Assembly: GCA_963691815.1 (NCBI GenBank)
Contig: OY829651.1
Coordinates: 17,229,387-17,293,386 of the forward strand
Source of the DNA: Echiichthys vipera
Taxonomy: Eukaryota > Chordata > Actinopteri > Perciformes > Trachinidae
Direction: 5' to 3'
DNA length: 64,000 nt
Shown: positions 46,715 to 59,448 of the stretch, in pieces
Position numbering within the stretch: the first letter of the stretch is position 1
Layout: every line of letters begins with the position of its first letter
The notes under the pieces: model-generated
The model's database searches: none
Told to the model about the DNA's origin: nothing
The model's input: the letters and a program-made list of their open reading frames with translations, nothing else
Position numbers and translations under genes: made by a program

Positions 46715-46803
46715 GTGTGGTCTTTACCTACTCTGTAAAGTGTCCTGAGATAACTTTTGTTTTGATTTGGCACTATAAATAAAATTGAATTGAATTGAAT
46801 TGA
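46715..46803 (+). repeat. Dispersed 'ggcactataaataaaattgaattg' repeat
   Basis: GTGTGGTCTTTACCTACTCTGTAAAG...GATTTGGCACTATAAATAAAATTG with an ATTGA tail. A near-identical copy is at 52380-52477, and a truncated complement at 25554-25590. This is a common teleost repeat end. Confidence 0.8.
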
Positions 46804-47924
46804 AAAAAAAATGTTCCTGCATGATAACCTTGAATAACAGGGTAATGGTTTCTGCAAAGAGATATTGCTGTTGAGCTTTTCCAAATGTATTTTTTTGGAG
46901 CGCCACAAGCTACCAGGGAGGTTGAGCTCCCGTCAGTCAGGTGTATTTGGATAAAAGCGTGACTTTTTTCCTCGGCTGGTTGGTTTGGGAAGAAACTAAA
47001 GGTGTCTGGGCAGTGGATCTGACAGCACTGGTGGTAAGACCTTGGGTCAAACTGGAGGAGAGTATTGGGTAAGCAGAGGGTCAGAAGGAGAAAACGGCTG
47101 AAAGAGTCCCATTCATGATGGAGCAAAACCAGGAAAGGAAAGCAGTGAGCATTCCAAACTCAACGTCAGTGCTCATGGGTCTCACCAGGCTTCATTTCAG
47201 CATATAGCCTCTCCCCTTAACACACACAGACACCCCCCCCCCCCCACACACACACACCACAGGTTTGGCAATTGAGCTGGTTATGAGGCTGACTCAGCTC
47301 CCATTCATGTTGATGGCACAGACCACCAAGGTTTTATGGAAGAAAAAAAATGTGTAAAATGGGAAATGTAATATTTCCTTCAGCCTAGCTTCCCTCTAAA
47401 TGTCACAATATATTATACTATTAACTGATTATGTGTAAAATGGCATTTTGTGAGGTTAAAGTTATTGAGGAGAGACAGAGGAGGAATAACGTTACGTCCT
47501 TGAGCACAAGAAAAAAAATGAAACGGGGTATTTCCCTTGGCTTTGATGACATGTTGCAATAAAAACATTTGTACAGGTTAACCTTTTAAATGGCACTCTG
47601 TTTTACAGGAAATAAATCTACTTTACATTCCACACGTTTAGCAGCTCATGATTGCACTCACTCTGCAGGTAATTACTTACAACTACACCCGGTGATGTGT
47701 TATTACAGGGGATTTTAACGTGTCACAACCTGTTTTTTTGAACAGCAGTATTAATATCTTGTTGTAAAAGATTATGACTGATTCATTAAAAAACGAGAAC
47801 GCTTTGGGGAAATGTATAATACACAAAGACTGACTGATTGTTCATTGAGTCCCTTTCAGATGTCCATCCAGGTGGCTTTGCTAGAGGGTCGTTATGAAGT
47901 GTTGTGTCTGGCCTTCCTGCCCAG

Positions 47925-48029
47925 GTGCTGCTTCGGATCCACAAGAGCCAAACCAAACACACCTTCAGTCTGGGTCTGAGGCCAGCGCTGGAGCCCTGGA
48001 CTGCTGCCTCACCTGTGAGGTCCTACCAG
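47925..48029 (+). other. Orphan exon candidate, plus strand
   Basis: A 35-codon open stretch follows a pyrimidine-rich tract ending CCTGCCCAG and ends CAG|GTACGG, both good splice sites. It translates as VLLRIHKSQTKHTFSLGLRP then ALEPWTAASPVRSYQ, phase 0 at both ends. No partner exon with matching phase was found on this strand, and the sequence is not recognised. It could belong to an unseen gene, a non-coding RNA, or chance. Confidence 0.25.
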
Positions 48030-50787
48030 GTACGGCATGATGTGTGGACGTTTAAAATGTCGCAGAGACAGAGGAGATGTTAGCTCAGTACACCTCAGTG
48101 CTATATTTATACTGATTGAACAGATCTTAATCTTTATTCTACACATACAAACATGTATTTCTTGCACAGCAGATTTACTGATAGTGGAGGTTTTGGCTGT
48201 TGAAGCTGACAGGCTACATGGTAAACCACATCCACTGTTAGAGGTTGGCTTACCCGCACCCAAACGGTTTTGTTTATATTTCAGCCCTAGCCCTACTTGT
48301 TTGGTCTTAGATTTAGATTTTGCTTGTACTTGCATGGTTTTTAATAGTTATTCCGTGAGTATTGTTGGAGGGTGCCTGAGGCCTAAGATTTTTATTGCCA
48401 ATGCCCCTGGCTCAATTTGGCATTGCAGCAGGTGAAGATAGTCTCCAGTCGTATTTCAGCTTCTAACAGCTTCTAAACAAACTAGTTCAATTGGACACGA
48501 TTGCTCTCAAATCGCCTAAAGATTATCCAAAGACAGGTTGTATCAATACTCATGCATGTGCATTTTTAGGCGTTTTATGTCTTTAATCAACCTTCAAAGA
48601 TATAAAATGAAGGCATAACAAAATGTCTATCTGTCATCAGTCATTGACTCTTTTGCCCTAGAATGACCCCATATTTGATGAACTAATATTGAAAAAATTA
48701 TAACAGATGAAAAAAGAGATGTTGAGCAAATTCTAGCAACAAAGGTACTTTTGTACATAATAGAGGGGCGACAAGCCGAATGCAGTCCTATTGAAGTGAA
48801 GGTTTTGACTCGGGGGTTGGCACACAGGAAGAAAGAAAACCTCCATCCAGTCTTACTCAGATTAGAAAATTGGGCAACGAGGGGGAGTAATGTGCAGGTT
48901 TACTGGCAGGGCTGCGTTGATTAGAAAGAGGGTAGTGTTCGTGGTGAAGGGGAGCAGCTGTATTCAGTAACAGCACCTCTTCCTTCAGCCAAAGCCATCT
49001 GGTGCCGACCGACACAGAGCTGCAGCAGCAGCAGCAGCCAGCCTCCGCTTCTCTTTCAACTCATTATTGTATTTCATGGTCCCAGAAAACGGCTTAGAAC
49101 CTGGTGCAAAAGTGACGTAGAAGTGAAAAGCTGTTGTAAGTGTGTATATCTGTGTGTTTTTTTTGGAAGGGGGGGGGGGGGGGGGGGTTATGAGTTGGTT
49201 TAACTTAGTCTTTAGAGATGAAACATGCGTTTTTACTGTGCTTGCTTTGTTTATGAAGTTTACTCTTCAACTATTAACCACAGAAACAGAAGAGACGGTG
49301 ACAAGTTTTGAAAAGCTATTTGTTCAAACTTCATTCATGAGTCCCTCTAGTTTGAAGTAATGAGCTCCTTCTCAATAAAACCACGCTTTGATTGTGTTTA
49401 ATATTTCCACTTTCCATTAAGTAGTAGAGAAAAGGAAGTGTCGTTAAATTTACGATGTTTCGCAACACTTCGCATACTCTGGAAGACATCTAATAAATTA
49501 GGAGGGTAATGCACAACAACAAACACACCACAGATGTCCATGGCTCAATTTAAGGCAGTTCAGAGACTTTCTGAAGCAGCACAATTTTAAGGCTGCTGTC
49601 ACATCTTTAAATCTCCATGTAGTAAAGATACATTTTCCACTCAGAACCTCACTCTGAAAACATCTTTTTGATATGCTGTCATTTAGGAAAGCAGGAGAGA
49701 GCGATCAAGGAGATGAAGAGATGAAAAGAGTGAACTAAGAGTCTGAGAATGTGACTTAAACTTGAATTTCCACTGAGTCACAAATGGGTCAATGGCATCT
49801 CAGCATGACTGGTTCATTAAAGGAGAGCGACCTTCTTCTTCTACCTGACACGACTGTTTACTATGTTTGACTCGTGCCTTGACTGGAATCAGACAGCTAC
49901 TGCGGTTTACAAGAATGCTAATAAATTAACACATTTATTCTTAGCTCATTTTGATATTGAGCAACAGTATATGACAAACAAATACCTGAAAATAATCAGC
50001 CGCCAAATCTGGTGTTTATTCAACATTTAACCTGTGGTGTATTGTAAGGTCACTTGTTTCCATAAATACCGCCATCAAACCATTTCTTAGTAAAATCTTT
50101 ATTTTGGTAATATGACAGCTCAAAATGTATTAAGAAATGTGCGATGTTAGCTATAATACATCTGCGGTATCAACATATTTTCAGACTTTAAAGTGTGACA
50201 AGTATGTGTGCACATGCTTGTGTAAATATTTGTGTGTATTTGAGTCGGTGTGTGTCAGTTTATGTGTGTTGGTTGTGAGCGGAGTTGTTGTTGACCCGGT
50301 GAGCTGCCGCAGTTACACCTCTGACCAACAGAAAACAGATGAGTCACATCTCATAAGTGTGGTTGCCCAAAGGCCTGGAGACTCTTAAGCTGAGCTCCAA
50401 ATCACATACTTTTTCTTTTTTACTTATAGTACTACAGCTGCCCTTATATACAACCTACTGTTGAATGCAGTATGCATACAATTGGGACTTGTGGCTCTTG
50501 CTCATATATACATGCTGGCTTGCTTACTGTTAAATTCAAGCAGATGTAGTAGGGTAGTACACACATGCATGCACGCACGCACACACAGACATGTTCACCT
50601 CCTTATTGTGAACTTGTCATGATCGGTAATATCAAGTCCCTCGATGTGATCGTACAGCATCTAGTTTTTTGCGAAGACCATCAGGTGTCGAGACCCCACC
50701 CTTTAGAAAAACAACATAAATAAACACAAGGGTGTAAAACCTCAATCGTTTTTTCTTTTCTCTCTTTCCTGGCTTGACCTCCCTTAC
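48030..50787. other. Intergenic, nothing coding supported
   Basis: Contains a 19-base G run at about 49169-49187, a CAG run at about 49022-49037 and CA/GT-rich tracts. A short plus-strand stretch around 48980-49060 has promoter-like GC content. No exon with convincing frame and splice sites was seen. Confidence 0.45.
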
Positions 50788-50928
50788 ACTCAAAAGATGC
50801 CTTTGCTGCTGCTGCCGCTGCTGCTGCTGGACAAACATCCCCAGCCGCAGCTTCATGCGCTTTACGGGAGGCTCATACTTCCTTTGGCTGCCGGCGACCT
50901 CCATGCCCACAAGTCTCTCTGTAACCAA
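50788..50928 (-). other. Orphan exon candidate with Gln run, minus strand
   Basis: After a TTACAG acceptor, 141 bases stay open and end at GAGT|GTAAGG. The peptide includes MEVAGSQRKYEPPVKRMKLR followed by LGMFVQQQQRQQQQRHLLS. It is basic and Gln-rich, like a regulatory protein, but I do not recognise it and see no linked exon. The CAG/CTG repeats may make an artefactual open frame. Confidence 0.25.
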
Positions 50929-52379
50929 TATCAACATTTACAAAGTGTGATGTTTTACCTTCCAGCTTGTTTTTATGTGCAGGCCGTGTTTCACCTCAAT
51001 GACCTTGACTTATTCAACAGATCTAGGTTTTAAAGTGAAAATTATATTCTGACATATTCCACAGAAATCCCAGCATATTTAATGTTTAATGCCAAGCAGT
51101 GCAGCACTTTAATCATTTGGACCACACAATTTCAGCCCGATAACAGCCCAGTCCATGTGGTAGTGTGCCATGGTGTAAAATAACTGATTGTACTTGTGGC
51201 AAAAAGTAACCACGATGGGATGTCATAAGTCTTTTGCCTTCTCCCATATAGTTTGAAAGCATGTAGCATGGTCGTTATTATTTCTGCCTGACATTACATG
51301 CAGATTGTGAAATTTGGCGAGCCACATGCTGCTACAGTTTAGTATCTAAATATCTGAAGTTATTTCATAGTGACTGTTGTGGAAATGAATTCTTCAATAA
51401 AGATCAACAAACAGGATCAGCTTTTTCTCCGTGGTTTATTTTGCCAAAGCATTTTCCTCTGCAGACAAAAATACGTTCATCCCTACATCCTCACAAGTTA
51501 GAGTCTAGTAGGAACCGACGACGTGTCAAATCTCGCACAGTCTTTTAGGGAGAGGGACAGGACGCGAATAGCCTTGGTTGGGTGACGTCTTTAGACCAAA
51601 CAAAAACATGCCTTAGACATTACAATTCTGAACATTCTGAGCCTCTCTCATCACAAGGTCTCTAACACAGGGTACAGATGCACAAATATGCCAATATATC
51701 ATCATGAGTTAGTTATTTGCATTATCCATTAAGAATGTGAGACAGAGGAGACACTGAACTGACAAAACTATGATTATGAATTACAAATATCCAAAATTCC
51801 CACAACATGACATATAAGAAACTAGATGTTTTTGACCAAGTAGCTTGCCATAGTAACAGACCGCAAGATTGGTCTAGGTTAAATCCGCCGGCTGACATGT
51901 CTCTCGACTGGGTCACGTTAGTATTTTAGGGCAACGTGATCACCTCATCTGACATTGGGACCATCTTGAAAGACCTTGTACACTCACTTGTTAGCTGTGA
52001 TGCATTAAAAAAATGTCTTCTCTTGATCTATCCTCAAGAGGGGAGAGGATACATTGTGTTTACTTCCAGGTTCCTTTTGGGTTTCTAGAACATGTGTAAT
52101 TGCTTTAATGTTCAAAAAACACATTATTTTTCTCATAATATCTGTCTGAATATACCTGTATTCACCCTTTGTCTGAAACGCTCAATTTTAGCACCTGTCT
52201 CTTTTAGACTCCTCCTGAAAAAGCCGTTTGTTGTGATTGGTTAGCATTTCTGGGTCTTCCCCATCTGCGCTCATCTGTGCTCTGGCAACTCTGCCCCCCG
52301 TCATTGCAGCCAGGGAGTAACTGTAACACACAATCATATAGACGTATGTTGGGCCTATGTAAATCATAAATAAGTCATA
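50929..52379. other. Intergenic, nothing recognised
   Basis: AT-rich sequence without a supported exon. A plus-strand AATAAA near 51397 might end an unseen transcript. Confidence 0.45.
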
Positions 52380-52477
52380 GTGTGGTCTATACCCACTCTG
52401 TAAAGTGCCCTGAGATAACTTTTGTTATGATTTGGCACTATAAATAAAATTGAAATGAATTGAATTGAATTGAATTA
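52380..52477 (+). repeat. Second copy of the dispersed repeat at 46715
   Basis: GTGTGGTCTATACCCACTCTG...TTTGGCACTATAAATAAAATTG with an ATTGA tail. It differs from 46715-46803 at only a few positions and has a longer tail. Confidence 0.8.
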
Positions 52478-53583
52478 GAAGTCCTGACATCTCGTTTAAA
52501 GACAACGTTTCTGAATACAGGCTGTGTGCGTTTCTCTGTGAATTGAGAGTTTTCATGCTTTCACGGCTTTTATATAGTACCTCGACCTGCTTTATAATAC
52601 AAAAAAAAACATGGAAAACTCACTTTTTACTATATGTGACATTACGTGTCCCTAATGTTTTTTTGCACAGAAGTGCCTTGCAGTCACAGTGAACCTGCAG
52701 CATGATGAAGGTCTACAGACAACATGCTGTGGCTGAGGCTGTGCAGTCCTGCTGCTCTCTGTTGACCCGCTGGTTGACTTGTAAAGTGGTTCTTTGAGGC
52801 TGGTTTGGTCAGAGATGTTATCAGAGTCTGGGAAGCCTGCTCTGTCTCTCTCCCCGGGTCTGCGGCACCCGTAAAACAGCAGGAATAATAAGAGAGTGTT
52901 TGTGAGTGCAGAGGAGTGGAGTGAGGAACAGTGTCTGTGATTGTGTCTGTAGGGCCTCGTAGCTGCCCAAAGACTCAAATCTCCCCCACACACCGTGTTT
53001 TTCTGAGCGAGGGTCTTTCTGTGGAGTCTCTGTCATCTGCTGCTAAACCAGGTCAGATGGGAATGTTTTTCTTCCCTGCTTTCTAGTAATTTGTAAAGAT
53101 TAGTGTGTGGTTCATTGAAATGAAATGGCCATGAAATAGCAGGAATGAAGAAGAGAATGCATGGAGTGCTTTTACAGTGCATGGAGAAAAAATGTGAACA
53201 TTTCAACAGAATACAGTCATCAAATTCCCAAGGTTTTTCAACAGTCCATCCAAATCTAATGAGAATATCTGCGTCTACTGCCTAGATATATGGAAATGAT
53301 GCAACATGAGATCTAATTCAATGAGATGTAAACTCTGTATTACCACCTGGATGCAGAAACATTTCTGAGTGTTTTTTTGGTGGTAGGGGGCTGGTGTTGA
53401 GGCAGCAGGGGAAGTGGGTGGAGTTACTGGGACCACTAGGGAAAGTGAAATGTTTTCAAAAGAGGCTGAAGCAGTTTGGAGAGTCAGTGAGGATGGAGGT
53501 GTAGCTTTTCTCGCGTTTAAGAGCACAGACGGATCAATTGTGACATCTTATGATAGACAGGCCTTTAAAGTGTCACAGGAACC
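52478..53583. other. Upstream region of arsi
   Basis: Holds a 113-codon minus-strand open frame (52652-52993) with no recognisable domain; I do not call it a gene. The likely arsi promoter and 5' UTR occupy the last few hundred bases. No clear TATA box was seen. Confidence 0.4.
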
Positions 53584-56465
53584 ATGGCAACGACCGCTTT
53601 GACCGGGTTCTCTATGATGAGCCTGCTCAGCCTCGGGTACCTCACCTGGGACATGATGAGTCCGAACCAGGTGGAAAACGCGCCCGACCAAACTTTTATT
53701 GACAGCGCTCCCGACCCGCGGCCTCCTCACATCATTTTCATCATGACGGACGACCAGGGATTCAACGACATCGGGTATCACAGCTCCGACATCAGGACAC
53801 CGGTGCTGGATAAACTGGCCGCGGACGGAGTGAAGCTGGAGAGTTATTACATCCAGCCCATCTGCACCCCGTCCCGCAGCCAGCTCATCACCGGCAGGTA
53901 AAGTGTTGGTCTTTCTGTTTTTATGTAAAAGGCAAACGCATGTAGTCTATCAGCTGAGTTCAAATGCTTGGGTTAAGATCAGATGTATTTTACAGTAGGA
54001 CCACATTTATATTTGTTTGATAAAGATGGAGTGTCCTGGGATGTTTTTTTTTGTTGAGAAAATAAACAGTGCAGTGGAAATGCCCTGTATTTAGGTGTTT
54101 GAAGCCAACCAGCATACCTGCAAAGCCGTGAACAATATATCCATGTTTTTTTCTGTTTTAAGCAACTAGAAGTCTAGCATATAGGCCTACACTGTTGCCC
54201 ATAAAGTTGGAATAAAATTTTTTTTTTTTACTTTTCTCATGAAATGATTGTGACAATGTGATTTATTCTTGAAAGATAAATTGTATATCTTCTCAAAATT
54301 GTATTGATCAATCTCTTCCAAACATATCACATACAAATAAAATAATAATAGGAATGTGACTGAAAACAAATATTATTCCAAAAGCGTACATTTCACTGAG
54401 ATGTGACATTAAATGTTTCTTGGTGGAAATGAAACACCTTTAGCTTTAACCTGAATGTGAGATCTCAGAGAGAATCATATGATCATCCTGACGAAATATT
54501 TGGTACTGCAACATAGGCCCTGATGACACAAGTATATTAAGCAGCCTACTGTGTATTTTCTTTGTCTATTTCAATATACCCTTTTCACGAACATTGTGGC
54601 TCATTTAAGTAAACCACAGGTCTAATTGATGACTTTGAAAATGACTGCCTTACATTTAGGTGAGCTTGTTACATGGTGTTTATATATTTTACACACTTGC
54701 TCACTGTAATGGCTTTCTGGGACACTTGATGGAACTGAGCCATTGTTAACTCGATGACTGTAGTTTCACCTGTGTTTTTTTCCTAGTTGACGAGTCATAA
54801 CGTCTGCTGTGAAAACGGTCTATTGTATATCTTACCTGAGATAAGTTCAAGTTTCATACGAAATAAAATGTGTGGGTGCTCATTGTATGTCCCGTGTGTC
54901 TTCACCTCTTCACAATTTATTGAGATGTGGGATGAAATGGGAACAATCTGCCTCTCATCTCTTCTCTTACTCCCTGTCTTACCCCAGTTATCTAACCGTA
55001 TGTTGGATCAGAATACTGATAACACATTTGTCCCTCTGACAGTTTTCTTAATCATTAACCCTACAGGTACCAAATTCACACTGGCCTGCAGCACTCCATC
55101 ATCCGGCCCCGCCAGCCCAACTGCCTGCCCTTTGACCAGGTCACCCTCCCCCAGAGACTGCAGGAGCTTGGCTACTCCACCCACATGGTTGGCAAGTGGC
55201 ACCTTGGCTTCTACAAGAAGGAGTGCCTGCCCACTCGCCGTGGCTTCGACACATACTTTGGCTCCTTAACGGGCAGTGTAAACTACTACACATACGATTC
55301 CTGTGATGGCCCCGGGCGGTGCGGCTTCGACCTCCACGAGGGAGAGTCTGTCGCCTGGGGTCAGAGGGGCAAATACTCAACACATCTCTATACGCAGAGA
55401 GTCCGAAAGATCCTGGCAACACACGATCCTCAGTCTCAGCCACTGTTCATCTTTCTTTCCTTCCAAGCTGTTCATACACCCCTGCAGTCTCCACGGGAGT
55501 ACATCTACCCGTACCGCGGTCTGGAAAACGTGGCGCGCAGGAAATATGCTGCTATGGTCTCAGCGGTAGACGAGGCAGCACGTAATATAACATATGCTCT
55601 TCGCAAGTATGGTTACTACCAGAACAGTGTCATCATCTTCTCTACTGACAACGGAGGCCAGCCTTTGTATGGCGGCAGTAACTGGCCGCTCAGAGGACGT
55701 AAAGGCACATACTGGGAAGGCGGTGTCCGGGGTCTGGGATTTGTCCACAGCCCTTTGTTGAGGAAGAAAAGGAGGGTGAGTAAAGCCCTGGTGCACATCA
55801 CAGACTGGTATCCCACACTGGTTGGATTAGCAGGTGGCAATGAGTCCCTGACGGAGGGGGTGGATGGGTATAATGTTTGGGAAGCAATCAGTGAAGGGAA
55901 GGAGTCACCCAGGTTGGAGATCCTCCACAATATTGACCCTCTGTATAACCATGCACGCAGTGGCTCCCTGCAGAAAGGATATGGGATTTGGAATACAGCT
56001 GTTCAGGCCTCCATAAGAGCTGGAGACTGGAAACTCCTAACAGGAGACCCTGGCTACGGAGACTGGATACCCCCACAGATGCTTCCGGGTTTCCCTGGCA
56101 GCTGGTGGACCCTGGAGCGCCACACTGAACCCCGGAAATCTATGTGGCTTTTCAACATATCTGGAGATCCCTACGAGCGTTGTGACCTTTCTGAGCAGAG
56201 ACCAGATGTTGTCAAAGAGCTGCTGGCTAGATTGGTGTACTACAATCGCACTGCGGTGCCAGTAAGGTACCCATCAGAGGATCTACGGGCAGACCCCCAC
56301 CTTAATGGAGGTGCCTGGGTTCCCTGGGTAGGAGATGAGGAGGAGGACAGCTGGGACACTGTCTACCAGAAAAATAACAAGGATTTAAAGAAGAAGCTGA
56401 AACTGTCCAAAAGCAGGTCATTCTTTAGGAGACTCAACACTAGGCTCATGTCTAACAGGATATAG
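53584..56465 (+). CDS. arsi: Arylsulfatase I
   Basis: Secretory-pathway sulfatase that depends on formylglycine formation. Two coding exons, 53584-53897 and 55067-56465, join AG|G to give 570 codons plus stop (human ARSI about 569). The N-terminus TGFSMMSLLSLGYLTW is a hydrophobic signal region. The sulfatase signature CTPSRSQLITGR is complete: C94 is the residue converted to formylglycine and R98 is present. Metal and substrate ligands expected for the family are visible: D56, D57, K148, H150, H241, D299, N300, K317. The C-terminus SFFRRLNTRLMSNRI is characteristic of ARSI and separates it from ARSJ and ARSB. The catalytic core appears intact. Its neighbour tcof1 matches the human TCOF1-ARSI pair. 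Confidence 0.96.
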
Positions 56466-56608
56466 AAAGGACGTGACTGAAAAAGGTTTGGAGGCACAAA
56501 TGATGAGATTATATGAAGGAAAGCTCCGCTTGTTGAAGAAATGTTTTGAGGATGGGTTTCTGTAGCTGCAGGGGAATTTTCAGCCTCTCTAGAGGAACTG
56601 GTTGATGA

Positions 56609-56614
56609 AATAAA
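56609..56614 (+). terminator. arsi: arsi polyadenylation signal
   Basis: AATAAA lies about 145 bases after the arsi stop codon, the first such signal in the 3' UTR. Confidence 0.6.
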
Positions 56615-56639
56615 CTCAACTGAAAGTATTACTTGTTCA

Positions 56640-58600
56640 ACTGGTCTCAACTGGATGAGAGTTGACTTTATTTTATTAAATCAAAATTGCTGTATTTGAC
56701 ATGAATGACAAGTTTACAAGGAGAAATCATCTGCAACCATTTGTAACTATAATGAATATGAATGATGACTACCTCTTGTGATATTAGTTGCACGCTTTAT
56801 TTCTTTTATTCAAGCTCAAGGGCTTTATGTCCTTTACTTATTGATTAAACATTTCCAAATATAAGATTAATAAGGTTTTATTAATTGTTATAAAGCATCT
56901 TGATGAAAGGCTTTGTTTTCATATCTGACTCCATCATCCTTTTGTATTTGTCATAATTCAGTTTGCTTATCCCTTCAGTACAAAAGTAAAGAGATTCTCT
57001 ATTTCAATGACTTGTGTTAGTATAATCATTAAATTGAAATGAGTATAAGGTGGCCAGAAACACGGCCTTAAATTATTGTTAATATTGCCACGTTTGTCTA
57101 GCTTGCAACACAAATATGATCTCGAATCAATTCATTATTCTCGTGGACAGCCTGGTCATGCCCTCTAAGTGCTGAAAACACAAACACAAACACAAAAACA
57201 AAATGAAACACTGAAGAATGTACATTCTTGTGTTGGCTCATCAAGCGTATTAGCAAATCAGTGAATCTTTCATCATGTAAAAGCTGTGCAGAAAGATTGG
57301 AAATATAATGTTACGGATTAAAGTTATTTAACCTACAGGTGATCTGTTTAAAGTCATGTGACCATAATTGACTATTTTGATTAAGGGCACTGACAGATCT
57401 CTGGCCTCTAATGTAAACTACAAGCCTCATTTTGGGTAAAGTTTTAACAGTTTAACATTTTAACTTCACCTACATGTGCTTGCAGTTATTATTCTCACTT
57501 CTGTTTTTCCCAGCAGATCAAGATGTAGGCCTACCTGTTTTTAAAGTCTTGTCTTGGCAAATATGGCCTATACTGTGGTTGAAACTGTGGAAACTGTCAT
57601 CCCAGTCGAAGGATAAAGATAATTCAAACCCAAGATTCAGTTTCACATGTGATTTCAACAGAGAGGGACAACATAAGATTACTTCACATCCTGCAAATAT
57701 GTCCTAAGAATGGCACAGCACAGTATCTACATGTTAGACCGGCAGCACTAGGGCAGGACATATGGGGAAGCTACAGACAAAAAAACAACAACCTTTAACC
57801 TCAGTCAGTCAGAGACATAGGCCTATATTATCGCTGATGTTCATCAAACTTAGATGTCACGGCACAATAATTCAGTTAATTCTCTACCCATTTTGCTGTT
57901 GTAGCCCAGACATAATTATTTATGAGAAGCCTTATCAAGTAATTATCTTATCTTAATGAAGCAACAGTCACTGAGGGGCCTTTATGTCGTATTTGGCAAC
58001 AATTTCCTCAGGTTTAATCCTCTTAGTAATGTCACTCAGCTCCGTCAGCATCACATTTTAACACAGTGTACACTTTTTGTTATTTGTATTGCTTCCTCTG
58101 AGAAGTGTTTGTTACAGGGTCCAACAAGTGAGTCAATGACAGGATACAAGAGATGTTTAGCCCATTTGTCTTGGGACTCTTTGATATGGAGGTATCCAGC
58201 TCCCTTTGCTATTTTTATGATATTTGCATGAACTTGTTTTGGATGTCATGACTTGTGAGAGAAGCTGATTTCCGCTGCATCATACAAAGTGATGCATCTG
58301 GCTTGGCAAAAAAGCTGCTGCCCTCATTCTCATCCTGTCCTCCATTAGCAGGTAACTCCAGGAAGTGACCCCACCAAAATAGAACACAAACTGAAACATT
58401 AAAATAAAACCTCAAATTAGCCCCTATAAAGTTCATATATAAAATATGTGCTGAGAACACATTCTGTTGGTAGGCCCTACAATTTCTCCAAGCATATCTA
58501 AAAGCAAGTGTGGTATCTGCATTTTCTTAGGTATAGTGTGACTGAATTCGGACGCATATTGCCGGCCTGATTTAGCATCCTGTGTTTTGCGACCCACAGC
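56640..58600. other. Intergenic, nothing coding supported
   Basis: AT-rich sequence with short open frames on both strands, none with family similarity or consistent splice sites. Confidence 0.45.
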
Positions 58601-58685
58601 CTGGGGTTTTAAAAGCAAGAAGCGGCTCACCACCTCATCACCTGGTCACCCCGTCAACTGAGACAGCAAAATATCGACAGCCAAG

Positions 58686-58817
58686 ATGAGCAGTCGGAAA
58701 GCCTGTGAAATCCGTGAGATGCTGACCATCACGGTAGAGAAAGTCGTAAATTCTCAGATCACAGGGACAGTGAAAGTTGGGAATCTTTGGGAAAAGGTGG
58801 TTGAGGAACTTTGCTGA
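58686..58817 (+). CDS. Possible 43-codon small protein gene
   Basis: ATG in a favourable context (CCAAGATGA) opens a 43-codon frame ending TGCTGA. The peptide begins MSSRKACEIREMLTITVEKV and ends LWEKVVEELC; it is mostly amphipathic helix with two cysteines. A TTTTAAAAG element about 80 bases upstream could act as a TATA box, and AATAAA lies near 59011. No intron is needed. I do not recognise the sequence. It may be a microprotein gene, an exon of an unseen gene, or chance, since frames of this size are common in 64 kb. Confidence 0.3.
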   Translation: MSSRKACEIREMLTITVEKVVNSQITGTVKVGNLWEKVVEELC

Positions 58818-59448
58818 CGTGGCTTTCATTGGGAGAAGAAACGTGATCAGCAAATTAAAACCCTTGTATCTTAGGCTATTCAGGTCACAGCGACAATGGT
58901 ACAAGTACACATTTTTTCTACCTGAAACTCACTGGCCTTAGCTTATTTTTCTGTGATAAAACATGAACAAACAAAAATCCCTCTGTCATGTGTGCACCTC
59001 CACCACCACTGCAATAAAATGAATCACACTTCCATTGTTAATTGTGTTCTATAAGGGACTGATCGCAATTGATTGTTTGAAATATTGAGATAAAGACAAT
59101 ATATGTTAATGGTTTATGAAGTAAAATTTTATTTCAGACTTGTTTTTAAAACCCCAATTATAAAAATGACTTAAGTTCGATGTGCAGCCTGAAAACTTTA
59201 AGCTCTTTTTACTCAACTTTAATGCACTCTGCAGGCCATTGCAGCATGCTGCCAAAGGCTTGTGTGTGCAGGGAGAAGTGAAACAGTTGACTTTGCTTCC
59301 TGCCTTCCTACTGCTGTAACCACCACCCATTTACCGTTTCTTGTCAGTAGGCCTACCAGCGACAACCTAAGGTTATTTATGTTCAGCTTTTAACAGTGAT
59401 TAGATCATCACTTGTCTTGAGCTCACTTGTTCTGGATGACAGAGGAGT

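Noticed and set aside
52652..52993. 113-codon minus-strand open frame with a hydrophobic stretch and polar tail
   Set aside because: No recognisable domain and no supporting splice sites or promoter. An overlapping frame on the same strand is equally open, so chance is likely.
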